Positions 25,635 to 34,695 of a stretch of 47,102 bases of DNA are shown here, in pieces. Where the stretch lies: the NCBI GenBank assembly GCA_014653605.1, contig JACWEG010000003.1, forward strand, positions 1-47,102. The letters are read 5' to 3'. The stretch is from Pelagibacterales bacterium SAG-MED37. Lineage in GTDB: Bacteria; Pseudomonadota; Alphaproteobacteria; Pelagibacterales; Pelagibacteraceae. The first letter of the stretch is position 1, and each line of letters starts with the position of its first letter. The notes beneath the pieces were generated by a model, which saw only the letters and a program-made list of their open reading frames with translations, was not told where the DNA came from and searched no databases. Position numbers and translations under genes: made by a program.

Positions 25635-27710
25635 TTAAATTTTTTTGGATATTTTTAGAGCGAATGCATAATCAAGAGCAATTTCCTCAATTGCCCCATC
25701 TCTACCTGACTTACCTCCATGTCCAGCATTCATTTCAGTTTTTAAAAGTAATAAATTATTGTCTGTTTTTAAGTCTCGAAGTTTAGCTGTGAATTTAGCT
25801 GGCTCATCAAATAATACCCGGTTATCACTTAAGCTTGTTGTAATTAACATATGAGGATAATCCATTTTTTTTATATTGTTATAAGGCGCATATGAAAAAA
25901 TATAATTAAAATGATCTTTATTATCTTTGGCGTTTCCAAATTCATCAAACTCTCCAACTGTTAATGGCAAAGAATGATCGAGATTAGTAGTTAAAGAGTC
26001 GACAAATGGCACTGCCATTATAATTCCTAGAAATAATTCAGGAACTTCATTAACTACTGCACCCATTAATAGTCCGCCTGCCGAGCCACCCATTCCTATT
26101 ATCTTGCCTTCAGAAGAATACTTGTTTTCAATTAAATATTTTGCAGCGTAAATATAATCTTTAAAAGTATTTTTTTTATTTGTAAGCTTTCCTTCCTTCC
26201 ACCATTTCATACCTTTTTCCATTCCACCTCTTATATGTGCAGTTACCCAAATTATATCTCTGTTGATTAGACTTAACCTTGTTGATGAAAAACCAGGACT
26301 CATTGAATTTCCATAAGATCCATAGCCGTACAACAATATATTTGCGGTTCCATCTATTTTAGTTTTTTTATGTCTTGTTATAGTCAGAGGAACTAATCTT
26401 CCATCGTGAGATTTATATTCTACTCTTTCTACGATATAATCTTCTGAATTATGTCCAGAAGGTATTTCTTGTTCCTTAACTAATTTTTTATTTTTCGTTG
26501 AAAGATTATATAAATAAACTCTTGAGGGAGTTTTTGGTGAAGAATATCCAAGATAAATTTCATCTGTGTTTTTATCTTTTTGCCTCAAAGAAATATTGGG
26601 TACATAAACCTTTTCGTCAGAAAAAACTATTTCCTCCTCTAGTCCTGTTGAAATATTTTTTACAAATAGTTTATCTAATGCGTCAGACACCTCAGAACGA
26701 AGTATCCAATTTTTTAAAAATACTAAACCTCCTATCAAAACTTCATTTTTTGCCTCGATAAAAGGTTTCCAATTTTGTGTTTCTAAATTATCTGAAATAT
26801 CTACCTTGAAGTCTTCAGCATCTTTATTTGTGTGATTATAAAATTTATTATCCCAAGAGTTTACAGAATATAAAATTCCTTTCTCCCTTTTTTTTATTAA
26901 TTTAGGTTGTGGTTTTTTTTCATCAACTTTGAAATAATATTGTTCTGAGGTATTATGATCTGAAGTTGAAATAAAATAATATTTTTCATCTGAACTTATA
27001 TTGATCCCTACAGTAAACGCTTCACTTTTTTCCTCAAAAACCAGCTCATCAGAATTATTATGATTTCCAATTTCATGTCTAAAAATCTTTCTAGCTCGAT
27101 GGTTTTCATCTAGTTTTGAGTAAAAGATATATTTATCATCTAAACTAAAAGTAATACCCCCTGATGTATTAGAGATTTCTTTTGTAATAATTTTGTTAGA
27201 AAGAATTTCTCTTACAAAAATGGTGTAATATTCTGACCCCTTTGTATCTAAAGAATAAGCGAGATATTTATCATTATGACTGACCTCTAAATCTCCAACC
27301 CCAAAATACTCTACTCCTAATTTTTCTTTTTCTTTATCTCCATTCCAAATTTCCTCAATTTTATTTGTTTCAATTTTTCTTCTCAATTTTATAGAATAAT
27401 TTCCTTCAGTTGTAGTCTTAGTCCAATATTCATATGTGTGATCTTTGTAGGGAAGAGACTCATCATCAAGTTTAATTCTTGCTTTTACTTCATCAAATAA
27501 TTTTTTTTGTAAATTTTTTGTGTCTTTTAAATGATATTCTGTGTATTTATTTTCCTGTAACAAATATTCTTTTACTTCAGGTTCTAATTTATTTTTGTCT
27601 GTTAAAACTTCCAAAATATTTTTTTGATGTATCCAGCTATAATTGTCTTCCCAAGTGATATTGTGACAAGATTTTATTTCAGGTTTTTTCCTAAGATGTG
27701 GTACTTTCAT
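25635..27710 (-). CDS. ptrB: Oligopeptidase B (S9A serine peptidase)
   Basis: A 691-residue prolyl-oligopeptidase-family enzyme. The N-terminal two thirds form the beta-propeller (for example YWTKTTTEGNYS, VEYFGVGDLEVSHNDKYLAYSLD in shorter blocks). The C-terminal alpha/beta-hydrolase has the nucleophile in GMGGSAGGLLMG (Ser near 543), the aspartate in SLSDNRV (near 629) and the histidine in NAGHGG (near 664); spacing matches E. coli oligopeptidase B. It cleaves small peptides after basic residues in the cytoplasm. It is divergent from the J-domain membrane gene, with start codons only 15 bases apart. Confidence 0.94.
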   Translation of the reverse strand: MKVPHLRKKPEIKSCHNITWEDNYSWIHQKNILEVLTDKNKLEPEVKEYLLQENKYTEYHLKDTKNLQKKLFDEVKARIKLDDESLPYKDHTYEYWTKTTTEGNYSIKLRRKIETNKIEEIWNGDKEKEKLGVEYFGVGDLEVSHNDKYLAYSLDTKGSEYYTIFVREILSNKIITKEISNTSGGITFSLDDKYIFYSKLDENHRARKIFRHEIGNHNNSDELVFEEKSEAFTVGINISSDEKYYFISTSDHNTSEQYYFKVDEKKPQPKLIKKREKGILYSVNSWDNKFYNHTNKDAEDFKVDISDNLETQNWKPFIEAKNEVLIGGLVFLKNWILRSEVSDALDKLFVKNISTGLEEEIVFSDEKVYVPNISLRQKDKNTDEIYLGYSSPKTPSRVYLYNLSTKNKKLVKEQEIPSGHNSEDYIVERVEYKSHDGRLVPLTITRHKKTKIDGTANILLYGYGSYGNSMSPGFSSTRLSLINRDIIWVTAHIRGGMEKGMKWWKEGKLTNKKNTFKDYIYAAKYLIENKYSSEGKIIGMGGSAGGLLMGAVVNEVPELFLGIIMAVPFVDSLTTNLDHSLPLTVGEFDEFGNAKDNKDHFNYIFSYAPYNNIKKMDYPHMLITTSLSDNRVLFDEPAKFTAKLRDLKTDNNLLLLKTEMNAGHGGKSGRDGAIEEIALDYAFALKISKKI

Positions 27711-27725
27711 AGCATAGAGAAATAT

Positions 27726-28229
27726 ATGAATATTATAATTTATACATTAGTTATATTGACAGCTTTTTACTTTTTGATGAAGTTTATTAGTAATATTTCA
27801 TCAAAAAAGATATCTAAAAGTATAAGATTCTTAATTGTATTAGGATTAATTGTTTTAGCAATTTTATTTGCTATAGGAGGAAAATATTTATTAACTTTGC
27901 CTCTAACTTTGGCTAGCCTTGCATTATTAAAGTTAAAAGGATTATCTCTTTTTCAACTAATATCGCTCTATAGATTAATACAAACTTTGAGAAGATCAGG
28001 ACGATTTTCGTTTAACCAACCTGGCACCAGAAACTCTTCTTCGATATCTATTCCAGAGGCATATAAGATTTTAAATTTAGATATAAGTAAAAAAATCACT
28101 AAAGAAGAAGTGAATAAAGCTTATGTAAAAATACAAAAAAAAATACATCCAGATATTTCCCCTGAAACCTCAAGACTATCATCAATAGTAAACGAGGCAA
28201 AAGATATAGTTTTAAATGATATTTCTTAA
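27726..28229 (+). CDS. Membrane-anchored J-domain protein
   Basis: A 167-residue protein with an N-terminal membrane segment (IIIYTLVILTAFYFLM), further hydrophobic stretches to about residue 80, and a C-terminal minimal J domain: EAYKILNLD, KKITKEEVNKAYVKIQKKIHPDIS with the HPD tripeptide near residues 141-143, then a helix. This layout resembles Pam18/Tim14-like membrane J proteins, which recruit Hsp70 to a membrane site. A longer frame upstream (from 27624) would run into the ptrB coding region, so the ATG at 27726 is preferred; 27693 is an alternative. Its 3' end overlaps the convergent GT9 gene by four bases. Confidence 0.85.
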   Translation: MNIIIYTLVILTAFYFLMKFISNISSKKISKSIRFLIVLGLIVLAILFAIGGKYLLTLPLTLASLALLKLKGLSLFQLISLYRLIQTLRRSGRFSFNQPGTRNSSSISIPEAYKILNLDISKKITKEEVNKAYVKIQKKIHPDISPETSRLSSIVNEAKDIVLNDIS

Positions 28230-29185
28230 TTAAGAATTTCTACAACTTTCTTGTATACTTTTTCAGGATTAATTTTTTCTTTTCCATCAGTATGGTGATT
28301 TACTACTTCTACTCCCTCGGGAATTATTGGAAACATTCTTGAGTTATAGTTTCCATAGATTATAGGAGTATCTACCATTAAAGTAATTGTTTTTATACCT
28401 AGGGCTGCTGATAAATGACTAAAGCTACTATCGTTACAAATAGATAAATTACAATTTTTTATAATTGGCAAGGTTTCTTTAATAGAAAAATTATCCAAAG
28501 GGAAACAAATATTTTTAAATTTAGAGTTTAATATTTCATTCAATATAATTTGCTCTTCATTATTTTTACCAGTAGCAAGAAAAAATTTACAATTTTTAGT
28601 TTTTGATATTTTTTCGATAACAGATAAAAATATTTTTGATGGGACTCTTTTAGTAGGTCCAGAACCTCCAATACCTAAAAGTATATTTGTTTCATCTTTA
28701 TTAATGTTAAATTTTTTAATTGAATCTAATATTATCGAATTATCTATTTGAATTTCAGGATCTCCTGAAACCTTTAAATTTATTTTATCTATAAAAAATT
28801 TTTTTGGGGTATCAATGATATGTTGATCAGTTTTTTGAAATAATGGATATTGATAAATTTTAGAGATACCAGACAATCTAGCAATTAAATTAAATCTTAA
28901 AGATGAATTAAAAATGAAAATTTTTTCAAAATTTTCCTTTTTCAAATCTTTAATTAAATTGAAGCTGCCTATAAAGCCTTTATGCTTATTGTTATTTTTA
29001 TCTCTTTCTAAAGTTATAATCTTATCAATATAATTTGTTTGATGTAAATATTGATCAGCCTTTGAACTTTCTTTCACAAGTAAACTTATAGGTGAATTAT
29101 ATTTTTCGAATAAAGCCTTAATAAAGGGAAGAAAGATTATAGTATCCCCAATTCCCATTCTATTTTGAACTGCTAATATTTTCAT
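28226..29185 (-). CDS. Glycosyltransferase family 9 (heptosyltransferase-like)
   Basis: A 319-residue GT-B-fold protein: ILAVQNRMGIGDTIIFLPF at the N-terminus, LLGIGGSGPTKRVPSKIFL for the nucleotide-binding half, and CNLSICNDSSFSHLSAALGIKTI near the C-terminus. These match GT9 heptosyltransferases of lipopolysaccharide core assembly (GDTI, GGSGPTK..P, NDSG.H.AAA). The open frame extends 50 codons upstream, but the ATG at 29185 begins exactly at the conserved domain and avoids overlap with the divergent aldolase gene. Acceptor and sugar donor are unknown; a single isolated glycosyltransferase gene is typical of this dispersed genome. Confidence 0.87.
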   Translation of the reverse strand: MKILAVQNRMGIGDTIIFLPFIKALFEKYNSPISLLVKESSKADQYLHQTNYIDKIITLERDKNNNKHKGFIGSFNLIKDLKKENFEKIFIFNSSLRFNLIARLSGISKIYQYPLFQKTDQHIIDTPKKFFIDKINLKVSGDPEIQIDNSIILDSIKKFNINKDETNILLGIGGSGPTKRVPSKIFLSVIEKISKTKNCKFFLATGKNNEEQIILNEILNSKFKNICFPLDNFSIKETLPIIKNCNLSICNDSSFSHLSAALGIKTITLMVDTPIIYGNYNSRMFPIIPEGVEVVNHHTDGKEKINPEKVYKKVVEILN

Positions 29186-29234
29186 ATGGTATTTATAAAC
29201 TTTACTAGATATATTTTTTATATAAATTTTTATT

Positions 29235-30119
29235 ATGACAAAAATAAGTGGAATATTTGCAGCTACAATGTCAGTTTTTAATTCTGACTTAAGCCTTAAT
29301 ATAGAGAAAACAATAGAACATGCTGAAAAGCTCATTGATCAGGGTTGTCATGGAACAGCAATATTTGGAAGTACGGGTCAGGCTCAATTAATATCTGTTT
29401 CAGAAAAAATCAAACTTCTAAATAATCTTTCAGCCAGTAAATATAAGGATAAGCATTTAATAGGCACAGGCTTAAATTCGTTGACTGAAACAATTAATTT
29501 TATGAGAGTAGCTACTTCATTAAGTTTTAAAAAGTTTTTAATTATGCCTCCGGCGTATTACAAGTATGGTGATAAAGAAGTAATACAATTTTACTCAAAA
29601 ATAATAGAAGCAGTCCCTTCGTGCAAGATTGTTCTTTATAATTTTGAGAAGCTTTGTGGGTATAAATTTAGTGTAGAATGTGTTGAGGAGCTTGTAAAAA
29701 AATTTCCAGATCAGATAGTAGGTGTTAAAGACAGTTCTTATAATTTATTTGAAAGTTTAAAATTAGAAAATTTTTCTATTTTTCCTGGTTCAGAACTTAA
29801 ACTATTAAAAGGCCTACAGCTAGGCTGTTCAGGTATAATAACTGCAACTTGTAATGCAACAGCTGAACTTTCTAGAAAAGTTTATGATGATTTTTTTTCT
29901 GGAAAGGAACAATCTTATAATCAAAAATTGTGTGAAGTAAGAAAAAATTTTGATAAGTATAACCTGATTTCAGGATTACATACTTTTTATTCTAAAGAGA
30001 ATAAAATTTATGAAAATATTTTACCTCCATTAAGACTTCTAAATGTGAATGAGCAAAAAGATTTAATAGATAATTTGAATAATTTAGACTTTAAACTTAA
30101 TTCTAAAATGGCAGCTTGA
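29235..30119 (+). CDS. DapA/NAL-superfamily aldolase or lyase
   Basis: A 294-residue (beta/alpha)8 protein of the dihydrodipicolinate synthase / N-acetylneuraminate lyase superfamily. The Schiff-base lysine is in IVGVKDSS (near residue 160) and the tyrosine in IVLYNF. The canonical GTTGES loop is GSTGQA here, and the YNVPxRTG region is replaced by YNFEKLCGY, so it is unlikely to be the housekeeping DapA of lysine synthesis. It probably splits or joins a pyruvate-type or other 2-oxo-acid. It is followed after one base by the Cfa-type methyltransferase and is divergent from the GT9 gene. Confidence 0.83.
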   Translation: MTKISGIFAATMSVFNSDLSLNIEKTIEHAEKLIDQGCHGTAIFGSTGQAQLISVSEKIKLLNNLSASKYKDKHLIGTGLNSLTETINFMRVATSLSFKKFLIMPPAYYKYGDKEVIQFYSKIIEAVPSCKIVLYNFEKLCGYKFSVECVEELVKKFPDQIVGVKDSSYNLFESLKLENFSIFPGSELKLLKGLQLGCSGIITATCNATAELSRKVYDDFFSGKEQSYNQKLCEVRKNFDKYNLISGLHTFYSKENKIYENILPPLRLLNVNEQKDLIDNLNNLDFKLNSKMAA

Positions 30120-30120
30120 G

Positions 30121-31308
30121 ATGCAATTAGCTAGATTTTTAAACAAGGTTTTTAAAAAAGGTGGGTTCATTTTGACTGATGCTAATTCAAAAGATTATAT
30201 AATTGGAGAACCTGGAAATAATCCCATGAAATTAAAAATCTTAAAAAAGGATCTTAATTATAAATTATTATTTCACCCAGACTTATATTTTGGTGAGGCC
30301 TATACAAATGGAGAAATAGTTATTGAAAATGGTTCTCTTACTGATTTTTTAGATTTAGCTTTAATGAATTTTGGAAGAGGAGAATTAAATTTTTTTAGTT
30401 ATTTAATTAACCGTCTAAGAGGCTCATATAGGTACCTAACGAATTTTAATTTTATAAAAAAATCAAAGATGAATGTATCCCACCACTATGATATCTCTGA
30501 CGATTTGTATGATTTATTTTTAGATTCTAAAAGACAGTATTCTTGTGCATATTTTAAAAATGAAAATGATACTTTAGAAGTAGCACAAAATAATAAGATC
30601 CAACATATAATTAAAAAATTAAACATAAAAGATAATCAAAAAGTTTTAGATATAGGTTGTGGCTGGGGTTCATTAGCATTTGATATTGCCAAAGCTGCAA
30701 GTTGTGAAGTCACCGGGATTACTTTATCTGAGAATCAATTTAATTACTGTAATCAAAAAGCTAAAGATTTGAATTTAGAAAATCAGGTAAAGTTTAAGCT
30801 AATAGATTATAGAGAACTTAATGAAAAATTTGATAGAATAGTGAGTGTAGGGATGTTTGAACATGTAGGAAGAAAGTTTTACAAAAAATTTTTTAAACAA
30901 ATAGAAAAACTTTTGAATGAAGATGGAGTGTCTTTAATACACACAATAGGTTCAGTAAATCCACCAAGAGATCCTCATCCATGGATAACTAAATATATTT
31001 TTCCAGGAGGGTATACTCCTAGCTTAAGTGAAGTAACAACTCCGATAGAAAAAGCAGGCTTGATTGTGACTGATATAGAGGTCTTAAGACTTCATTATTC
31101 TCACACTTTGAGACATTGGAAAGAAAATTGCATAAAAAATAAGGAAAAAATTATTAAGATGTTTGATGAGAGATTTTTTAGAATGTGGGAATTTTATCTT
31201 GCTGGATGTGAGATGGCTTTTAAGTGGGGTGATCAAGTTGTATATCAATTTCAACTTTCGAAAAATTATAGCTCAACTCCAATGACAAGAGACTATATTT
31301 ATCAATAA
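30121..31308 (+). CDS. cfa: Cyclopropane-fatty-acid-phospholipid synthase family methyltransferase
   Basis: A 395-residue SAM-dependent methyltransferase. A roughly 100-residue N-terminal lipid-binding region (LYFGEAYTNGEIVIENG) precedes HHYDISDDLYDLFLD, the SYSCAYF-like RQYSCAYFKN, SAM motif I VLDIGCGWGSLAFDIA near residue 178, and MFEHVGRKFYKKFF. These match Cfa enzymes that add a methylene from SAM to unsaturated phospholipid acyl chains. Its product SAH would be recycled by AhcY. It starts one base after the aldolase stop, so the two are probably co-transcribed. Confidence 0.93.
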   Translation: MQLARFLNKVFKKGGFILTDANSKDYIIGEPGNNPMKLKILKKDLNYKLLFHPDLYFGEAYTNGEIVIENGSLTDFLDLALMNFGRGELNFFSYLINRLRGSYRYLTNFNFIKKSKMNVSHHYDISDDLYDLFLDSKRQYSCAYFKNENDTLEVAQNNKIQHIIKKLNIKDNQKVLDIGCGWGSLAFDIAKAASCEVTGITLSENQFNYCNQKAKDLNLENQVKFKLIDYRELNEKFDRIVSVGMFEHVGRKFYKKFFKQIEKLLNEDGVSLIHTIGSVNPPRDPHPWITKYIFPGGYTPSLSEVTTPIEKAGLIVTDIEVLRLHYSHTLRHWKENCIKNKEKIIKMFDERFFRMWEFYLAGCEMAFKWGDQVVYQFQLSKNYSSTPMTRDYIYQ

Positions 31309-31337
31309 ATTATTGATAGAATCTGATTTCCTCTAAA

Positions 31338-32522
31338 ATGAAAAAAAAGCGAAAAAAATTAAAACAAAAGAAAAAAATTATTAAGAGAGTTTATAAAAGC
31401 AAGTCATCTAAAAAGTTCAAAAAAAAGACTAAAAAGGTACGAAAAATAAAGAGAAAAAAAAATAAAAAATTAAGACCTAAAATTTTAAAAAAAAAAACTA
31501 ATTTCATAAAAAAAAAAGTTAAAAAAGAAAGCTTAGCTTTAAAACTAGTTAAATTTCAATTATCTATAAAACCTCAATTTAATTTTAAGATTAATTTTAA
31601 TTTAGAGAAATATATCCAGAGTTTCTTCGATAAAATTTCAGAGACAATTTCAGATTATAAAATTTTAAAGATTGATGAAAAAAGACGAATTAAAATAGAG
31701 AAAATTGAGAATGAAAGAAAAGAAAAAATTAGGTTAGAAAATGAAAAAAAACAAGAAGAAGTCCTAAAAGTAAAATTGAAAGAACAGGCTTTAAGAGAAG
31801 AAGCAAGATTAGAAAAACAAAGAACAAAAGATATAAAGGTTTTTTTAAGAAAAGAGCAAGCCCTTCTAAGAATTGAACAAGCTGAAAAACAAAAACAGTT
31901 TTTACAGCAATTGAGATTAGATAAGCAAATAGAAAAATTTAGAATTAGAGAAGTTAAAGAGTTGGAAAAACTCGAAAAAATTTCATTAAGAGAAAAAAGA
32001 GAAGATTATTCTGCATTACAAGAAAGAATAGACAAATTAAAAGAAAAATACAGAATTATTAGAGATCAAAAAATTAAAGAAAGAGTTGAAGCGTTAGGTG
32101 TTAATCTTCAAGGGAATGAAGATAGAGAAACTTTATTAAAGAAAGAAAAAGAATATACAATTGCAAGACAAAAAATAGAATTTGCTCTAGAGAGTTTTTA
32201 TAGAAGCGCTAGTAGTTTAGTTTTTCAACTTAATAAAAGACACATTACCAGACATATGTCAATTTTTAGATGCATCGATAGAAGATTTGAGACAGGAGAA
32301 ATATTTATTAAATGGGATGAATCAGAAGATGAAGATTGGCTGTTATTAATTTATATTAAAAATAATTCACCAGATGAAGGAATTGTAATTGAGGATAAAA
32401 CAAATCCAGAAAAAAATTTATCACATGAATTTAAAAATATAGATATTTTTAAAGCCTCAGACACAATGGTTGACTCTTTAACGCAGCTTATAGCTAGAAA
32501 AAGAGCACAAAATAATAATTAA
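31338..32522 (+). CDS. Lysine-rich coiled-coil protein of unknown function
   Basis: The 394-residue product has three visible parts. The first about 63 residues are well over half lysine or arginine (clusters such as KKKRKKLKQKKK). Residues about 110-270 form a long charged coiled coil (EKIENERKEKIRLENEKKQ and similar heptads). The last roughly 120 residues look globular and conserved-like: FYRSASSLVFQLNKRHITRH, CIDRRFETGEIFIKWDES, LLLIYIKNN. No signal peptide is visible. The basic N-terminus suggests binding to nucleic acid or to acidic lipid. I do not recognise a family. It lies between cfa and a small membrane protein on the same strand, 29 bases from each. Confidence 0.72.
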   Translation: MKKKRKKLKQKKKIIKRVYKSKSSKKFKKKTKKVRKIKRKKNKKLRPKILKKKTNFIKKKVKKESLALKLVKFQLSIKPQFNFKINFNLEKYIQSFFDKISETISDYKILKIDEKRRIKIEKIENERKEKIRLENEKKQEEVLKVKLKEQALREEARLEKQRTKDIKVFLRKEQALLRIEQAEKQKQFLQQLRLDKQIEKFRIREVKELEKLEKISLREKREDYSALQERIDKLKEKYRIIRDQKIKERVEALGVNLQGNEDRETLLKKEKEYTIARQKIEFALESFYRSASSLVFQLNKRHITRHMSIFRCIDRRFETGEIFIKWDESEDEDWLLLIYIKNNSPDEGIVIEDKTNPEKNLSHEFKNIDIFKASDTMVDSLTQLIARKRAQNNN

Positions 32523-32551
32523 ATTTTTATTAGAATTGGGTACAATCTAAA

Positions 32552-32845
32552 ATGCTTTTTGGTTCAATCTTTCTGATAATTCTTTATTTAGTTTTGCAAT
32601 ATATTCTTGCTTGGATTACTTTTTTTAACAATTTGGACTCACGCCTTGGAGATAGCACCTGGAGATTTAGTTACGATTACCCTGTAGTAGGGGATAGAGA
32701 TATTTCTGATTTAGATGATAAAGACTTTGTGAGATTAAGAAGAAAAAAAAACAAAATTGTTTTATTGATGTATTCGATTGTTCTTATAATGTTTATAGCC
32801 TCATTATCATTATTGAGTCAGTTCTTATTATTTTTTTTTGATTAA
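32552..32845 (+). CDS. Small two-helix membrane protein of unknown function
   Basis: A 97-residue protein with a hydrophobic segment at about 3-26 (MLFGSIFLIILYLVLQYIL), a polar charged middle with DSRLGDSTWRFSYDYP and a DDKDFVRLRRKKNK stretch, and a second hydrophobic segment at about 70-96. It sits directly after the coiled-coil gene and may be co-expressed with it. No known family is evident. The 3' end overlaps the convergent DCC gene by four bases. Confidence 0.65.
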   Translation: MLFGSIFLIILYLVLQYILAWITFFNNLDSRLGDSTWRFSYDYPVVGDRDISDLDDKDFVRLRRKKNKIVLLMYSIVLIMFIASLSLLSQFLLFFFD

Positions 32846-33189
32846 TTTTTTAACTGTTTCTTATTTTTTAGGTATAAAAAAAAGGCAACAACTTCATAAA
32901 CAAAAGAAAATAAATTAAAGATAATTGGTAATTTAAAAAAACTGTATAAAAACTTATATTTTGGCATTTTTTTCCATAATGCTAAAAATGCCTCTGCACC
33001 CTCAATAACTTTTTCATTTTCTTTAACATGAAGTCTACGTAAAAGTTCTTTACTATTTCTTGATGTTTCTTTTTTAGCTAATTCGTTATTAGTAATATCA
33101 ATCCATTCAATTTCTTGAATCTTTTCTTTTTTATATAAATCAATTTCAGCCTTACAAATTTTACAAGAATTATTAAAATAAACCTTCAT
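32842..33189 (-). CDS. DCC-family (DUF393) thiol protein
   Basis: A 115-residue protein starting MKVYFNNSCKICKAEIDLY. The C-x-x-C of SCKIC near residues 8-12, followed by WIDITNNE and later ALWKKMPKYKFLY, matches the DCC / DUF393 thiol-disulfide family named for a D-x-x-C-x-x-C-like start. ATG at 33189 is preferred over an in-frame TTG at 33198. Family members are proposed to be redox-active but a substrate is not known. Confidence 0.82.
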   Translation of the reverse strand: MKVYFNNSCKICKAEIDLYKKEKIQEIEWIDITNNELAKKETSRNSKELLRRLHVKENEKVIEGAEAFLALWKKMPKYKFLYSFFKLPIIFNLFSFVYEVVAFFLYLKNKKQLKN

Positions 33190-33282
33190 TATTAACAATT
33201 ATTTACTAACTATCTTAGGTTATGTACATGCGTAAAATACACTAGTTGAAAATTATTTTAAACAACCTATGTTTTACTAACT

Positions 33283-34695
33283 ATGAGCAATTTCTTTGAT
33301 AAATCTGATTTAAATAGAAACGAGGCGGAAACTATTGTTTCAGATACATTAAAAAAATGTGATGATGGAGAATTATATTTAGAAAATTCTAAGTCTGAAA
33401 GTATTTTATTGGATGACAATAAGATAAAAAAATCTAGTTATAATTCCGATTTAGGTTTTGGCTTTAGAGCAGTTTCAGGTGAAATTGTTGCTTATTCACA
33501 TTCTAACGAAATATCAAAAAATTCGTTAAAACAATCCTCTGAAAATTTAAAATCAACATTAAAATCTGCAAAAGGCAATTATGATTATTCTATTCCTAAA
33601 TCAAACAAAAAATATTATACAAACATTAATCCTATAGAAGAAAAAACACTTAACTCAAAAATAGAGATATTAAATAAAGTAAACGAGTACCTAAGAAAAA
33701 AAGATAATAATGTTAAACAAGTAACAGCAAATTTTAGTGGTGAACAAAAGTCTGTAGAAATAATTAGGTCTGGTGGTGAAACTCTAACTGATGTGAGACC
33801 CTTAGTAAGATTCAATGTTTCAGTTATGCTTGAAAAGAATGGTAAAAAAGAGTCAGGTGTTTATGGAATTGGTGGAAGACAATCGTACGATGATTATTTG
33901 ACAAACGATAATTGGAAAAATGTTTGTGATGAAGCTTTTAGAATAGCTTCTGTGAATTTAGACAGCAAACCTGCTCCTGCAGGAGAAATGAAAGTTGTAC
34001 TTGGTCCAGGTTGGCCTGCGATACTAATTCATGAAGCAATAGGTCATGGTTTAGAAGGTGATTTCAATAGAAAAAAAACTTCTGCATTTCATAATTTGAT
34101 GGGACAAAAAGTTGCGAGTGAGGGTGTAACCATAATTGACGATGGAACTTTAGATAATAGAAGAGGGAGTCTTACAATTGATGATGAAGGCACACCAACA
34201 GAAAAAACTGTACTGATTGAAAATGGAATTTTAAAAAATTTTATGCAAGACAGATTAAATGCAAGATTAATGAAGACTAGGTCAACAGGTAGTGGTAGAA
34301 GAGAAAACTATAGACATATCGTATTACCAAGAATGAGAAATACCATGATGCTAAGCGGAAAACAAACTCAAGATGAGATGATAAAATCTGTAGATAGAGG
34401 TATTTTTGCAGTTAGCTTTGGAGGAGGACAAGTTGATATTACTTCAGGAAAATTTGTTTTTAATTGCACAGAAGCTTATGAGATTATTAATGGTAAAATT
34501 GGTTCACCAATAAAAGGAGCAACTTTAATAGGTGATGGTCCTTCAATTTTGAAAGAAGTTTCAATGGTTGGCAATGATATGATGTTAGATCCAGGAATTG
34601 GTACTTGTGGTAAAGCAGGACAAGGAGTTCCCGTGGGAGTAGCCCAGCCTTCAATTTTAATAAATAAAATGACTGTTGGTGGCACAAATTTATAA
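33283..34695 (+). CDS. tldD: TldD metalloprotease
   Basis: A 470-residue TldD with the zinc motif HEAIGH in ILIHEAIGHGLEGDFN near residue 250, then DDGTLDNRRGSLTIDDEGTP, and the C-terminal GATLIGDGPSILKEVSMVGND and GTCGKAGQGVPVGV. TldD pairs with TldE (PmbA) to form a heterodimeric protease that trims unfolded or modified peptides. The partner gene starts directly at the next base (34696), and the pair looks like a dedicated operon. It is divergent from the DCC gene. Confidence 0.96.
   Translation: MSNFFDKSDLNRNEAETIVSDTLKKCDDGELYLENSKSESILLDDNKIKKSSYNSDLGFGFRAVSGEIVAYSHSNEISKNSLKQSSENLKSTLKSAKGNYDYSIPKSNKKYYTNINPIEEKTLNSKIEILNKVNEYLRKKDNNVKQVTANFSGEQKSVEIIRSGGETLTDVRPLVRFNVSVMLEKNGKKESGVYGIGGRQSYDDYLTNDNWKNVCDEAFRIASVNLDSKPAPAGEMKVVLGPGWPAILIHEAIGHGLEGDFNRKKTSAFHNLMGQKVASEGVTIIDDGTLDNRRGSLTIDDEGTPTEKTVLIENGILKNFMQDRLNARLMKTRSTGSGRRENYRHIVLPRMRNTMMLSGKQTQDEMIKSVDRGIFAVSFGGGQVDITSGKFVFNCTEAYEIINGKIGSPIKGATLIGDGPSILKEVSMVGNDMMLDPGIGTCGKAGQGVPVGVAQPSILINKMTVGGTNL

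Noticed and set aside
27624-27725. Longer start for the J-domain protein
   Set aside because: The extra N-terminal residues are antisense to the beginning of ptrB and do not resemble a signal or membrane start; ATG at 27726 starts at the membrane helix.
29186-29335. 50-codon extension of the glycosyltransferase
   Set aside because: The extension overlaps the divergent aldolase gene and precedes the true GT9 start motif; ATG at 29185 gives a normal family length.
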